64,000 nucleotides of DNA. It comes from Algoriphagus terrigena DSM 22685 (GTDB taxonomy: Bacteria > Bacteroidota > Bacteroidia > Cytophagales > Cyclobacteriaceae). Below, piece by piece: positions 34,242 through 44,015 of this stretch. Every line of letters begins with the position of its first letter. Positions within the stretch are counted from its first letter, which is position 1. The notes under the pieces were generated by a model that saw only the letters and a list, made by a program, of their open reading frames with translations, searched no databases and was not told the origin of the DNA. The position numbers were made by a program, and so were the translations under genes. Location of the stretch: assembly GCF_000429445.1 (NCBI RefSeq), contig NZ_AUBW01000016.1, forward strand, positions 1 to 64,000, read 5' to 3'.

Positions 34242-35225
34242 ATGAAAGCGCTCCTATTTTCTATTGCTCTTGGTGTCATGCTGCCTTTTCTCAGTCCTAA
34301 AAACGCACCTGTCACCAGCGTTTCATTTCAACTCATCCGTAATCTAATCCTAGTCAAAGGATCAGTGGATGGCAGAGAAGGTCTTTTTATTCTGGACACC
34401 GGTGCTTCGGATATGATCTTGAATAGCCGCATTTTCAAGGGCAAGCCAACAGAAAAGAAATTCTATGGAATTCACGGAAATGAGATCGAAAATGAAATTA
34501 AATACATAGAGTTTAACCTCGAAGGATTTGAAAAGAATATAGTCGCACACGTGGCTGATTTCACTGCTTTGGAGAAAATAACTGGTTTGCAACTATTTGG
34601 GGTGATCGGCAATAGTTTATTTAAATATTGTGAAATTGTCTTAGACTATACCTTTAAGGAAGTGACCATCTATCAACTCGATAAAGATGGAAACCGCCTG
34701 TCTTCGAAGAGTATCCATCAGAAACCACAGGCCACCATACCCACTTTTGTCGGACGAGGCTTTCCCATCATAATAGTAGATGCAAATGGAAAACAGCTAA
34801 AAATGATTCTGGACACAGGTGCCAGTGCTAATGTCATGGACAGCCGGCAAATCAACCACCTGAATTCAGATTTATTACGGGCGAGAGCGGATTCAATTAC
34901 AAGTTTCGGACAAGACCTAGTTCCAGTAAAATCTTTAAAAGTAAATGAATTGAAGATAGGCGACCTTCCCTGTCCTTCTATGAAAACACTTTTTGTCCCA
35001 TTGAATCAACTAAATAAAAACCAATGGGGAATAAGTGTCGATGGCATATTGGGGTATGAATTTCTTAGCAACTTCCGAGTGGCTATCAACTTCCGAAAAA
35101 GGGAAATTTATCTTTGGGATCGGGAATCTGTGGAACTACAGTGGGCTGTTGCAAATAAGAATTTGAGAAACAATAAGGTTAATAGACCAAATTGGGAGGG
35201 TGATTTAAATCGTTTTGACAATTAG
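34242..35225 (+). CDS. Secreted retropepsin-like aspartyl protease
   Basis: A 327-residue protein with a signal peptide (MKALLFSIALGVMLPFLSP). Two aspartyl protease half sites are present: LFILDTGASDMILNS near residue 50 and MILDTGASANVMDS near residue 187, each followed by a strand-turn pattern and ending in a conserved GILGYEFLSNFRVAINFRKREIYLW. It lacks the PDZ domain of the homologue at 3328. It may act in the periplasm or be exported. It lies between the hybrid regulator and a kinase-tail remnant, so this block could have arrived as a unit. Confidence 0.87.
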   Translation: MKALLFSIALGVMLPFLSPKNAPVTSVSFQLIRNLILVKGSVDGREGLFILDTGASDMILNSRIFKGKPTEKKFYGIHGNEIENEIKYIEFNLEGFEKNIVAHVADFTALEKITGLQLFGVIGNSLFKYCEIVLDYTFKEVTIYQLDKDGNRLSSKSIHQKPQATIPTFVGRGFPIIIVDANGKQLKMILDTGASANVMDSRQINHLNSDLLRARADSITSFGQDLVPVKSLKVNELKIGDLPCPSMKTLFVPLNQLNKNQWGISVDGILGYEFLSNFRVAINFRKREIYLWDRESVELQWAVANKNLRNNKVNRPNWEGDLNRFDN

Positions 35226-35291
35226 TTCTAACACAAAACAGGATCATCAACAATGCTTTTTAAGCCTGCAGGAGAAAAGACCTGCTTAGCC

Positions 35292-35554
35292 CTTATTACC
35301 AACGCGTTGAAAACCTCGCAGGTAAAAGGCGCCATGTGACTATCGCCACCAAAACCTTGGTGATATATCCAAATAGACTACGGTTCCGGCATCCCCAAAT
35401 CTTCCTGCCCTTCTTTATTACTAAACCCACAGGACAGGGAACAGAATTGAGCTTGAGTTACTATATAGTGAAAGCGCATGGAGGGGAATTGAGAGTGGAA
35501 ACCAAAGAAGGGGAAGGAAGTGAGTTTATCATTCAATTACCGACTTCTTACTAA
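35292..35554 (+). pseudogene. Decayed histidine-kinase ATPase tail, remnant 2
   Basis: The fragment begins LITNALKTS in one frame and after a stop and shift continues VTIATKTL...DYGSGIP in pieces, then [47 protein letters not shown]. The last part is an intact kinase C-terminus except that the G2 box reads GTELSLS instead of GTGLGLS. It has no start or kinase N-terminus. Remnant 1 (29092) shares the GTGAAAGCGCATGG segment and the SEFII ending, so the two are direct repeats of one ancestral tail. Confidence 0.85.
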
Positions 35555-35766
35555 AGATTACCTGTATTCCTATCTTCGCAATAGGTTGAACAGCATGTTA
35601 TTCTTAAAATAATTTGATACCTTAGAAAAATCCTTTTACAAAAGGTAATTTGCATTTTACTCGCCAAAAACTATGTTTTTTGCTTAGAGGGTTGGATTTT
35701 AGATTTTATCAGAATCCTTTCACTTTTTGACGTATTTAAATTCTTTGAAAATTTAACAGGTATCCA
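35555..35766. other. Short AT-rich leader region
   Basis: Leader before the subtilase-like giant. No gene seen. TTTTTGACG and ATTCTTTG stretches may be promoter elements, but no clean TTTG...TAnnTTTG arrangement was found. Confidence 0.4.
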
Positions 35767-38700
35767 ATGAGTAGACTCCTCACACTCGGTAACATGCTGT
35801 TGGTAGTATTGCTACTAGCGGCTAATTTTTCTTATGCCCAAACAGTTAAACTGGAACAAGGCCAGAATGGCGGGGTTGGCAAAGATCCTCTGAGCCCAAT
35901 AGCCTGGGCAACCGGAAATTCCAATTCAGCCAACAGCCATTTCTATGAAGGGCAATCCATTCCCTATCGTTTGACCATTTCAAAGTTGCGGGCCGGAAAC
36001 CATACCGTAGAAATTGAATGGGATACGCGGGCAAAAGACAAAAGTGCGATAGACTATATCACGAGTTTTAACAGAATCTGTGAGAACGTAATCCCAAATT
36101 CCGGCACTCCAAATTTTGGTTCAATTCCCACCCCAAATGGGTCTCCCCACCCTTCTTCGAGTTTCAGTAAACTGACAGATGATGAAAGAAAAATTGCCAT
36201 TTATGGAGGTTCATTGGGCGAAACTAAGTACGTCCTGCAGGAAAATAATGCTGCAACCACCGCGGTCACCAGACTAAGCATATCTTTTACTGTCAGCGGC
36301 AGCAACGGACCAACTAACACAGTTGTAATAGCCTGGGGGGGTCATATCGCCAGCGCAACGGATTGGGGTGAAGGACAGTCAGCTTCGAGTATCACAGGAT
36401 CCCCCTATCATACCAGGGTCTTTTCCCTAGATGGGAAATCCCTGGGAGGCCAGGACCGCTCGGTGCAGGCTGTTTCCGATGCCATTAATCTTGATACGGA
36501 TTGTGATATACAGGGTGAAAGCGAAGTTTGTGAAGGTTCTCCAGCATCCTATACTGTACCTGCCGGAGCATCCACCTACACATGGTCAGTTACTGAGGGC
36601 GGAGAAATAACTTCCGGACATGGTACCAATTCCATCACAGTGAAATGGTTAAACTCGGGAACTGTATCAGTGGAAATAGACGATGAGCGGGCTTGCTTCC
36701 CTACTCAATGTAGCCTAGATGTGACCCTTACCACCCCTCCTGTCTTGTCTGTAACGGATGCGATATTGTGCAGCACGGAAAATGGTGGGGATACTGCTAT
36801 TGGAAACTTGAACGATTATGCCACTGTCAGTTCTGGAGAGCTGATTTTTGAACGGAATGGCCAAATAATAGAAAATTCTGAATCGATTCTGCTTACCGAC
36901 GGAGATGTGATTGAGGTCTCGACAGCAGGTAGTTGTGGCAGTGGGGAAACATTTACAATTACAGTCAACGATCGCCAGATTTTCGGTATCTGCTCCCAAG
37001 GCAAAGTATATGAAATTATCGGTTCGGAATTGACTGCTCTCAATGAAATTTTTAATCGGGGTCAAACAGTGGAAACCAACGAAGTCTTCTATATCGTCGG
37101 ACACGAGGTACTGATTGAGGTCATATACATCAAGGATAAGTTTGGACAGGCTAAGGCAATCTTGGAAAGCTTAGGTTTTGTGACCCCAACCGAAGACGAA
37201 CTTAAACAAGATCCCAACTCACTGATAATTGCCGGATTTCTTCCCATAGAAAGGTTATTGGAACTGAACCAATACCGAGATGAAATAAACTACGTACGTC
37301 CCGCGATCCCTCCTTTTACCAATAAAGGGGCGACGACAACTCAAGGTGACCGAGTCATGCGCTCTAACCTTGTGAGAGCAGGATATTCCCATTTTGAAGG
37401 AGACACGCCGATAGACGGAACTGGAATTAAAATCGGGGTGCTTTCTGACAGCTATGCCACACGAACGGATCCAGGAGTCAACACATTGGCAGCCGATGTA
37501 GCCAACGGCGACTTGCCGGAAAGCCTTTATTTTACCAGCGATCTTCCAAGTAGATTTGGAATCGGGACGGATGAAGGCCGCGCGATGCTTCAGATTGTTC
37601 ATGACGTAGCTCCAGGCGCACAACTTGGCTTCCGAACAGGCGTAGTAACCGCGGGAGATTTCGCACAAGGGATCCGCGACTTAGCAGCTGCCGGCAGTGA
37701 TATTATCGTGGATGATATCAACCACATCACGGAACCCTTTTTTAGCGATGGAAAAGTGGCAAAAGCAGTTAACGAGGTTACCGCCAACGGCGTTTCATAT
37801 TTTACTTCTGCCGGGAACTTTGGAACCAAATCCTTTGAAGGTGTATTTGCTCCAGTCGATGATCCAACGATTGACTTACCGCTGAATGGCGGCGAATGGA
37901 CTGAGCGCGGCCGTGTACACCAATTTAGCAGCGGCAATCCAACGCAATCCATCAAAGTCTTTCCCGGGCAAAATGGCCCTGCCGTGTATATGATAGTTCT
38001 TCAATGGGATGACCCACTTTATTCCGTTGACCAGATTGGAAGTTTGTACGATCTGGATATTTATCTAAAAGACTTTGGCGTACCCCTATTTGGTTTTAAC
38101 CGAAACAATGCAAATGGTGATCCTATCGAAATCCTTTCATTTACTATCATCGAAGAAACCAACGTCGATCTTGTAATAGCTCGGGAGTGCGAAAGCTGTA
38201 CTGACTTGGATTCCAATACAGGCATCGACTTCAAATATGTAGTTTTCAGAGGTGAGCTTGATCCAAACGATCAAAATGGGATAAATGCTTCTACTATTGT
38301 TGGTCATGCCAATGCAACGGGAGCAATGACAGTGGGTGCGGTGCTCTATGCCAATACTTCGGTTTATGGATTTGACCCAGCACTAGTTCCCAGTGGGACA
38401 GATGCATTCACGGTCGCTGCATTCTCTTCCAGAGGAGGAACATTGACCAATGAAGCGCTCCGCAGTAAGCCTGATTTCACGGCACCAAATGGCGGGAACA
38501 CCACGGTTAGTCTTGGTGCACCGGACTTGGAAGATGATAACTTTCCAAATTTCTTCGGGACTTCTGCAGCAGCACCCCATGCTGCTGCAGTTGCCGCGTT
38601 AGTCAAGCAGGCCCGTGTTAAGTATTACCCAACAACAATTCCAACCGGCTGGCTAGGAGAGCCGGGCACGAGTCTGCCCGCCGATATCCGAAACTTACTT

Positions 38701-41673
38701 AAATCAACAGCACAGGATATGCATGAGCCCGGCGAAGATCTCAAGTCGGGTTCGGGACTTGTTCGGGCAGACCGGGCGTTGCTTTCACTTGCCGCACCCA
38801 ACCCTGACAACATTGAGCTGGTTTATGATGAGAATATAAATCCCGGTGAAGTTGAGTTTAAGCTGATTGTCAGGGGAACAAATCTATATGAAGGTTCAAA
38901 TGTCTATTTGAGGGAAGAGCTGTTGAATTCAACCTACGGAATTGATGAGCTTGGAAATGGTTATCTGGAGATTACTGTCCCACCATTCGTAGGAAATCCG
39001 GGAGTCACGGTCGTAAACAAGGCTATTTCGGATAGTCAGACAGACGGTGGAATTGCCGATCCGGAATTTTTCTTTGATGTCAATAAAAAAACCATTGCCA
39101 TCCGCGCAGATGATCAGAGTAAAAAATATGCTCAGGCTCTAGAGCCTTTTACTGCCAATGTATATGAATTGGTTGACAATAATTGGGTACCAAGTGAACT
39201 GACTCTCGAAGAGGTTGGGCTCACATTGAATCCCGAAAATGAAAACGATACTTTGCAGGCGTTGACACTAGCCAGTCCAATCAATGGAGACTTAGCCGAA
39301 GTCGGCACCTATATCATAACAGCATCTCATGCGCCAACCGGTTTTGCTTTCTCAGACTTCTATAACTATGTAGGCCTGCTTCAGGAAGATGGAAATCTAT
39401 TATATGATGGAATAAATAATGCCTTGGGAAACTACGGTCCGGGCATCATCACCGTAGATCCTTTACCGGTTACCATCAAACCGATTGACCTGACAGGTGA
39501 AACTGCTTTGGAATATGGTGAATCGATCAGCGATGCCATCCAATATGAAGTCATCATCTCTGATGAGGACGCTGCCAAAATCCTGGATGTGGGCGGATTG
39601 AAAGCTTCGATTCAAACTAATTATCTACAGGATCTGGAAAAGGCCAAACAAGAGGGTGACGATAGTCTTCCACTAGGCCTTTTTGATACTAATGGAAGAC
39701 CTCTTATCAATTCCGAACTGATCAATCTCAGCTTTATGGTGAGTGGGCGGACCTTGATAAACGGTCGTCCTATTATCAATGGTAGAGTCCTTATCAATGG
39801 TAGAACCCTCATCAACGGACGGCCATTAATCAATTCAATCATTGATGTTCCAACGGGTTCTTTCCTGGATTATCTGGAAAATCCCGAAGATCAGAATTTA
39901 ATGGGTGCAGAAATAAACGGTAGGACACTTATAAACGCTAGAACACTTATAAATGGACGCACATTGATAAATGGCCGTACTATCATCAACGGTCGCACAC
40001 TGATCAATGCCCGTACAATGATTAATGGCCGGACCCTAATTAATGGTCGAACCCTGATCAATGCGGAAGGTAACGAAGATGAAATTGAAGAACTTGACAA
40101 TGTACTAATCATCTTCAAAGAAAGTGACCTTGAGGAAGCTAGTGAAGTCGAAGTTAATTCCATTAAATACTACGACTTTGGTGAGGCAGATGAAAATAAC
40201 CCCGAGGATGCCAATCTGGAATTCTTCTCTATAACCCTTGTAAGTGGTACCGGAGTCGGAAACCACTTCATTGTCCCTGGTAGTTTTGAAGAAAGAAACT
40301 TGAATGTTTCCTATTTACCCGCCAACTTGGAAATTACCCCGGCTGCATTAACAATAACTACTTCTGCAGATCCCTCGGAAATTGATTTTGGAGATCCTGC
40401 GCCTCAATATTCTTCTGAATTAGAAGGATTTGCTTACAGTAGCAATTTGTTGGACAGCGAAGGAAATGAAGTGGAAATTAAAGAAGATGAGGCCTCCGTT
40501 GTGGAGAAAATAGAGTATTCGCTCATCAAAGACGAGATAGTCTATCCTAGCACTGGGACTATTGACATTGGCACTTATAGCATCCGTCCTCAAGTAACAT
40601 TCTTTACTCCAGCCAATTATACGGTCGATTTGGAAAACTCCACTTTGGGAAGCCTTACTGTTACAGGCTGTATCAATGAGGCATCAATTGTTGGGGAATT
40701 TGAGACAGCGATGGGAGCAGGAAATACCAGTAATCCTGCAATAATAAAAAGGCCTGCCAATACCCAAATCGGAGATTTGTTGATTGTCGGTTTGATGTTT
40801 GAAAAAGGACAGTCACCATCCATTACTCCTCATGACAAGGATTGGATACTGATCCAAAGAGTCAACCAGCTGAACCAAGTCGCCATGGCCACTTATTACA
40901 AAATTGTGAAAAGCAACAATGAACCGGAAACCTATGGATTCCGGATCAACCAAAGTCCGAAATGGACTATGGGAATATCCAGAGTAAGTGGCGCTGACAT
41001 CCATCATCCAGACGGACCTATCGTGGAATTTACCGGGCTATCAGGGGCTCAGGGCTTCATTGCCACTGCGCCTTCGTTGACTACCACTGATTGCAATACC
41101 TTGATCATGCTTTTCTACTCCAACAAGAAAAATGCTACTTGGACTCCACCTGTAGGAACAATTGAGATCTACGACGACCCAAATAATCAGCAGGGTTTAA
41201 CCTCCAATATGATGTCTCACTACACGCAATATAAACCGGGCGACACCGGGGATTTAAATGCCATTGCCTCGTTGAGTGAAAGTTGGGTAGCCCAAGCCAT
41301 AGCCATTAGGCCTGTTGTAAACGACCTGGAATCTGCTAGGACAAAGCCGTTGCCAAGTGAAAGCGCGATTCAAATATCCGTATCGGAAGGAGTTTCGACG
41401 GAAGGGGACGAAGTGTCAGGCAAACTAAAAGCATACCCCAATCCGGTAAAAGATAGACTGAATCTCAGCCTCAGGGGTCTTGTCAAAGAAATACCCAATG
41501 AATCCTCACTAGTCCTCTCGGATGCTATGGGCAGAACACTTCCATGGAAAGGTGAATGGAATGAAAGAGAAAGCCGCTTAGAATTGGACTTCTCGCAATT
41601 GCATATCGGCTTCTACTCCATCACCATCAGCACCTTACAAGGCGTGAAAACCGTACGGGTGATCAAACAGTAA
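35767..41673 (+). CDS. T9SS-exported subtilase-like protein with LINGRT repeats and MBG-like domains
   Basis: A 1968-residue secreted protein. Signal peptide MLLVVLLLAANFSYAQ; an N-terminal region ending WGGHIASATDWGEG...SPYHTRVF as in several Bacteroidota surface proteins; a PKD-like region (CEGSPASYTVPAGASTYTW); a subtilase-like domain about residues 545-1020; MBG-like beta domains; and a C-terminal T9SS sorting domain (LKAYPNPVKDRLNLSLRG ... GFYSITISTLQGVKTVRVIK). Candidate catalytic residues are Asp561 (VLSDSY), Asn684 (SAGN) and Ser933 (GTSAAAPHAAAVAALV). The usual HGTHVAG helix is DEGRAMLQIVHD with Glu603 at the His position. Two arrays of LINGRT hexapeptides lie at 1327-1356 and 1385-1432. 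It is probably a cell-surface or released protease or adhesin. Confidence 0.9.
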   Translation: MSRLLTLGNMLLVVLLLAANFSYAQTVKLEQGQNGGVGKDPLSPIAWATGNSNSANSHFYEGQSIPYRLTISKLRAGNHTVEIEWDTRAKDKSAIDYITSFNRICENVIPNSGTPNFGSIPTPNGSPHPSSSFSKLTDDERKIAIYGGSLGETKYVLQENNAATTAVTRLSISFTVSGSNGPTNTVVIAWGGHIASATDWGEGQSASSITGSPYHTRVFSLDGKSLGGQDRSVQAVSDAINLDTDCDIQGESEVCEGSPASYTVPAGASTYTWSVTEGGEITSGHGTNSITVKWLNSGTVSVEIDDERACFPTQCSLDVTLTTPPVLSVTDAILCSTENGGDTAIGNLNDYATVSSGELIFERNGQIIENSESILLTDGDVIEVSTAGSCGSGETFTITVNDRQIFGICSQGKVYEIIGSELTALNEIFNRGQTVETNEVFYIVGHEVLIEVIYIKDKFGQAKAILESLGFVTPTEDELKQDPNSLIIAGFLPIERLLELNQYRDEINYVRPAIPPFTNKGATTTQGDRVMRSNLVRAGYSHFEGDTPIDGTGIKIGVLSDSYATRTDPGVNTLAADVANGDLPESLYFTSDLPSRFGIGTDEGRAMLQIVHDVAPGAQLGFRTGVVTAGDFAQGIRDLAAAGSDIIVDDINHITEPFFSDGKVAKAVNEVTANGVSYFTSAGNFGTKSFEGVFAPVDDPTIDLPLNGGEWTERGRVHQFSSGNPTQSIKVFPGQNGPAVYMIVLQWDDPLYSVDQIGSLYDLDIYLKDFGVPLFGFNRNNANGDPIEILSFTIIEETNVDLVIARECESCTDLDSNTGIDFKYVVFRGELDPNDQNGINASTIVGHANATGAMTVGAVLYANTSVYGFDPALVPSGTDAFTVAAFSSRGGTLTNEALRSKPDFTAPNGGNTTVSLGAPDLEDDNFPNFFGTSAAAPHAAAVAALVKQARVKYYPTTIPTGWLGEPGTSLPADIRNLLKSTAQDMHEPGEDLKSGSGLVRADRALLSLAAPNPDNIELVYDENINPGEVEFKLIVRGTNLYEGSNVYLREELLNSTYGIDELGNGYLEITVPPFVGNPGVTVVNKAISDSQTDGGIADPEFFFDVNKKTIAIRADDQSKKYAQALEPFTANVYELVDNNWVPSELTLEEVGLTLNPENENDTLQALTLASPINGDLAEVGTYIITASHAPTGFAFSDFYNYVGLLQEDGNLLYDGINNALGNYGPGIITVDPLPVTIKPIDLTGETALEYGESISDAIQYEVIISDEDAAKILDVGGLKASIQTNYLQDLEKAKQEGDDSLPLGLFDTNGRPLINSELINLSFMVSGRTLINGRPIINGRVLINGRTLINGRPLINSIIDVPTGSFLDYLENPEDQNLMGAEINGRTLINARTLINGRTLINGRTIINGRTLINARTMINGRTLINGRTLINAEGNEDEIEELDNVLIIFKESDLEEASEVEVNSIKYYDFGEADENNPEDANLEFFSITLVSGTGVGNHFIVPGSFEERNLNVSYLPANLEITPAALTITTSADPSEIDFGDPAPQYSSELEGFAYSSNLLDSEGNEVEIKEDEASVVEKIEYSLIKDEIVYPSTGTIDIGTYSIRPQVTFFTPANYTVDLENSTLGSLTVTGCINEASIVGEFETAMGAGNTSNPAIIKRPANTQIGDLLIVGLMFEKGQSPSITPHDKDWILIQRVNQLNQVAMATYYKIVKSNNEPETYGFRINQSPKWTMGISRVSGADIHHPDGPIVEFTGLSGAQGFIATAPSLTTTDCNTLIMLFYSNKKNATWTPPVGTIEIYDDPNNQQGLTSNMMSHYTQYKPGDTGDLNAIASLSESWVAQAIAIRPVVNDLESARTKPLPSESAIQISVSEGVSTEGDEVSGKLKAYPNPVKDRLNLSLRGLVKEIPNESSLVLSDAMGRTLPWKGEWNERESRLELDFSQLHIGFYSITISTLQGVKTVRVIKQ
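39745..39834 (+). repeat. LINGRT hexapeptide array A, five units of 18 bp
   Basis: Five consecutive units of the form GR-x-x-IN (GRTLIN, GRPIIN, GRVLIN, GRTLIN, GRPLIN). Arginine is spelled CGG, CGT, AGA, AGA, CGG and asparagine varies AAC/AAT, so the DNA copies are not recent; the peptide is conserved instead. Confidence 0.95.
39919..40062 (+). repeat. LINGRT hexapeptide array B, eight units of 18 bp
   Basis: Eight units: GRTLIN, ARTLIN, GRTLIN, GRTIIN, GRTLIN, ARTMIN, GRTLIN, GRTLIN, preceded by a half unit AEIN and followed by an acidic stretch (AEGNEDEIEELD). A 28-residue spacer (SIIDVPTGSFLDYLENPEDQ and neighbours) separates it from array A. Confidence 0.95.
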
Positions 41674-41689
41674 AGTCGGATCTTGGGGT

Positions 41690-41724
41690 AAAAAAAAGAA
41701 TGGAAGTCCTTTCCATTCTTTTTT
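41690..41724 (+). terminator. Rho-independent terminator after the giant subtilase gene
   Basis: AAAAAAGAATGGAA, short loop, TTCCATTCTTTTTT: a strong stem with A and T runs on either side, 17 bases after the stop. It could work in both directions. Confidence 0.9.
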
Positions 41725-41809
41725 GCTTTATACAATTTGATCCAAGGGATGTTGTCGCATTTTGTTAAATTTAATTCTTCCGCACTTTAGCCCCGTGTTA
41801 AGCAGGTAT

Positions 41810-43939
41810 ATGAATATTTTTAAGTACGTCCTCTTTGTAACTCTATTATCTTTTATTCTTACAAATGGAAGTAGCGCCCAAACTACAAGAGCGGACAGCT
41901 TATCACGTAGCATTGCCCAACTGGATGACGATAGTTTAAAAGTTGATCTGTATGTGGATTTGGGCTTGGAACTTCTTGGTTCAGATATCAATCGTGGCCT
42001 TGGTAATTTGGATGCAGCCGTGCAATTAGGGACCGAAATAAACTACAAAGTGGGTCTGGCGAAGGCATACAACGCCAAAGGGAGGGCATACGCCCAACAG
42101 GGAAATTTTCAGGAAGCAATCTTGAACTTTCAAGAATCATTAAAGAATTTCCGCGAGATAAATGACAGGACGGGTGAAGCCAATATCCTCAGCAACCTCG
42201 GCTCTATTTACTTTATGTTAGGAAACAGCACCAAAGCGTTGGAGCTGCATTTTGAGTCTCTCAAGATTTCCGAAGAGCTCGACAACAAGCTAAGAATAGG
42301 AACTTCCTTCAATAACATCGGAACGGTTTATCTCGAAAACCGAAAAACGATCGATGAAGCGTTGGCTTATTTTAAGAAATCGCTGGGGGTATTTGAGGGC
42401 ATACAACAGCAGCAAGGAATCGCCACTGCATCCATGAATATCGGGGAAGTGTATTTTCTGGAATCGAACTATGATTCAGCCATCTATTTTCATCAAATGG
42501 CTTTGGAACTTTGCGACGGCACCCTCGACGCCACATTTCCTCTCACCCAGTTGGGAGAGATTCATGCGGCAATGGGCAATTTCCCAAAAGCGTTTGATTT
42601 TCACAGGCGTGCATTGGAAATCTCCGAGAGATTGGATGCCAAGTTTGAGCAGACACAGGGCTTGATCGGTCTTGCAAAAACCCAGAGAAAACAGAAGAAT
42701 TTTGCGGATGCCATCATCTCTTTGGAAAAAGCCAGATCGCTGGCGAGCGACATCGATGCTAAAGATGAAATGCTGGATGCTTATCTAAATTTAGCTGAAA
42801 TACAGGCGCTCGTCGGTAATTTCAAAGCGGCTTATGAAAATGAAATCAGCGCGAAATCTGTCAAGGAAGAAATCGCAAAATCCAGTACAGAACAGATGAT
42901 TCAGCAGCTTCAGTTTGAATTTGAATTGAACAAAAAAGAAGCTGAAATAGAGCTCCTTCAGAAGGATACAGAGTTGAAAAATGCGGCAGTTTTTAATCAG
43001 CGGATAATCATATTTGCATCTTTGGGAGGGTTGCTTATGTTCGTGGTAATCAGCATTTCTCTCTTTCGCAACAATCTGAGTAAGCAAAAGGCAAACCGAC
43101 TGCTCCAAGGGCAAAAAGCGGAGATCCACGCCCAGCGGGAACAAGTAGAATCAGCTTACGAACAGCTGAAATCTACCCAAACCCAATTGATACAATCCGA
43201 GAAGATGGCAAGTCTTGGGGAACTCACCGCCGGCATCGCACACGAGATTAAAAATCCGCTGAATTTTGTAAATAACTTTTCCGAAGTCTGCACCGAATTG
43301 ATCGAGGAAATGAAAGTAGAACTCGTTGAGGGAAATCAACAAGGCGCCGTCGAGATCGCTGACGATATAAAGATAAGTCTGGAAAAAATCCACCAGCATG
43401 GTGAAAGGGCGAACTCCATTGTACAAAGGATGCTGGAACATAGTCGGTCAAAAACTGGCGAGAAGGTATCGATAGATATCAACGCCCTGGCAGACGAGTA
43501 TTTAAGACTTTCTCACCTCGGTATACAAGCAAGAGACAAAAACTTTGCAGCCCACTTTTTGACCGATTTCGATCCCAGTCTACCGAACATCAGTGTGGTA
43601 CCGCAAGATATCGGAAGAGTCCTTTTGAACATTATCAATAATGCTTTCTATGCTTGCACAAAAAATACTCCGGCGGATAGGCATCCCCTTGTGACTGTCT
43701 CCACTAAAAATCTTGAAAAAGCGGTAGAAATCTCCATCAGAGACAACGGCGTCGGCATTCCCGATGAAATCAAAGACAAGATCTTCCAGCCCTTTTTTAC
43801 CACTAAGCCAACCAAAGAAGGAACTGGCTTGGGATTGTCATTGGCCTATGATCTCGTCAATGCCCACGGGGGCGAAATAGTGGTTGAATCAAAAGTAGGA
43901 GAAGGAAGCGAATTTATTATCCATTTGCCTTTATTCTAA
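41810..43939 (+). CDS. TPR-sensor histidine kinase
   Basis: About 709 residues from the ATG at 41810 (MNIFKYVLFVTLLSF...NGSSAQ, a signal peptide); a TTG at 41762 reads in frame but adds no pattern. The periplasmic part is a run of six to eight tetratricopeptide repeats (AKAYNAKGRAYAQQGNFQEAI, ANILSNLGSIYFMLGNSTKAL, SFNNIGTVYLENRKTIDEAL). A membrane helix near residues 398-420 leads to a coiled coil and the kinase core with His478 (GIAHEIKNPLNFVNNFS), NIINNAFYAC, DNGVGI and GTGLGLSLAYDLV. No receiver is fused or adjacent. The core is the same subtype as the kinase at 49616. Confidence 0.94.
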   Translation: MNIFKYVLFVTLLSFILTNGSSAQTTRADSLSRSIAQLDDDSLKVDLYVDLGLELLGSDINRGLGNLDAAVQLGTEINYKVGLAKAYNAKGRAYAQQGNFQEAILNFQESLKNFREINDRTGEANILSNLGSIYFMLGNSTKALELHFESLKISEELDNKLRIGTSFNNIGTVYLENRKTIDEALAYFKKSLGVFEGIQQQQGIATASMNIGEVYFLESNYDSAIYFHQMALELCDGTLDATFPLTQLGEIHAAMGNFPKAFDFHRRALEISERLDAKFEQTQGLIGLAKTQRKQKNFADAIISLEKARSLASDIDAKDEMLDAYLNLAEIQALVGNFKAAYENEISAKSVKEEIAKSSTEQMIQQLQFEFELNKKEAEIELLQKDTELKNAAVFNQRIIIFASLGGLLMFVVISISLFRNNLSKQKANRLLQGQKAEIHAQREQVESAYEQLKSTQTQLIQSEKMASLGELTAGIAHEIKNPLNFVNNFSEVCTELIEEMKVELVEGNQQGAVEIADDIKISLEKIHQHGERANSIVQRMLEHSRSKTGEKVSIDINALADEYLRLSHLGIQARDKNFAAHFLTDFDPSLPNISVVPQDIGRVLLNIINNAFYACTKNTPADRHPLVTVSTKNLEKAVEISIRDNGVGIPDEIKDKIFQPFFTTKPTKEGTGLGLSLAYDLVNAHGGEIVVESKVGEGSEFIIHLPLF

Positions 43940-44015
43940 AATTTTCCTCCTTGTAATGAAGGCGCGTTGAGTTCCTAAAATCCTCCGTTGCAGATCTGAC
44001 GCAGACCACTTTTCC

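Noticed and set aside
39621..40163. Minus-strand frames rich in IRVRPLI repeats
   Set aside because: They are the complement of the LINGRT arrays; the plus strand is the coding one, inside a 1968-residue frame.
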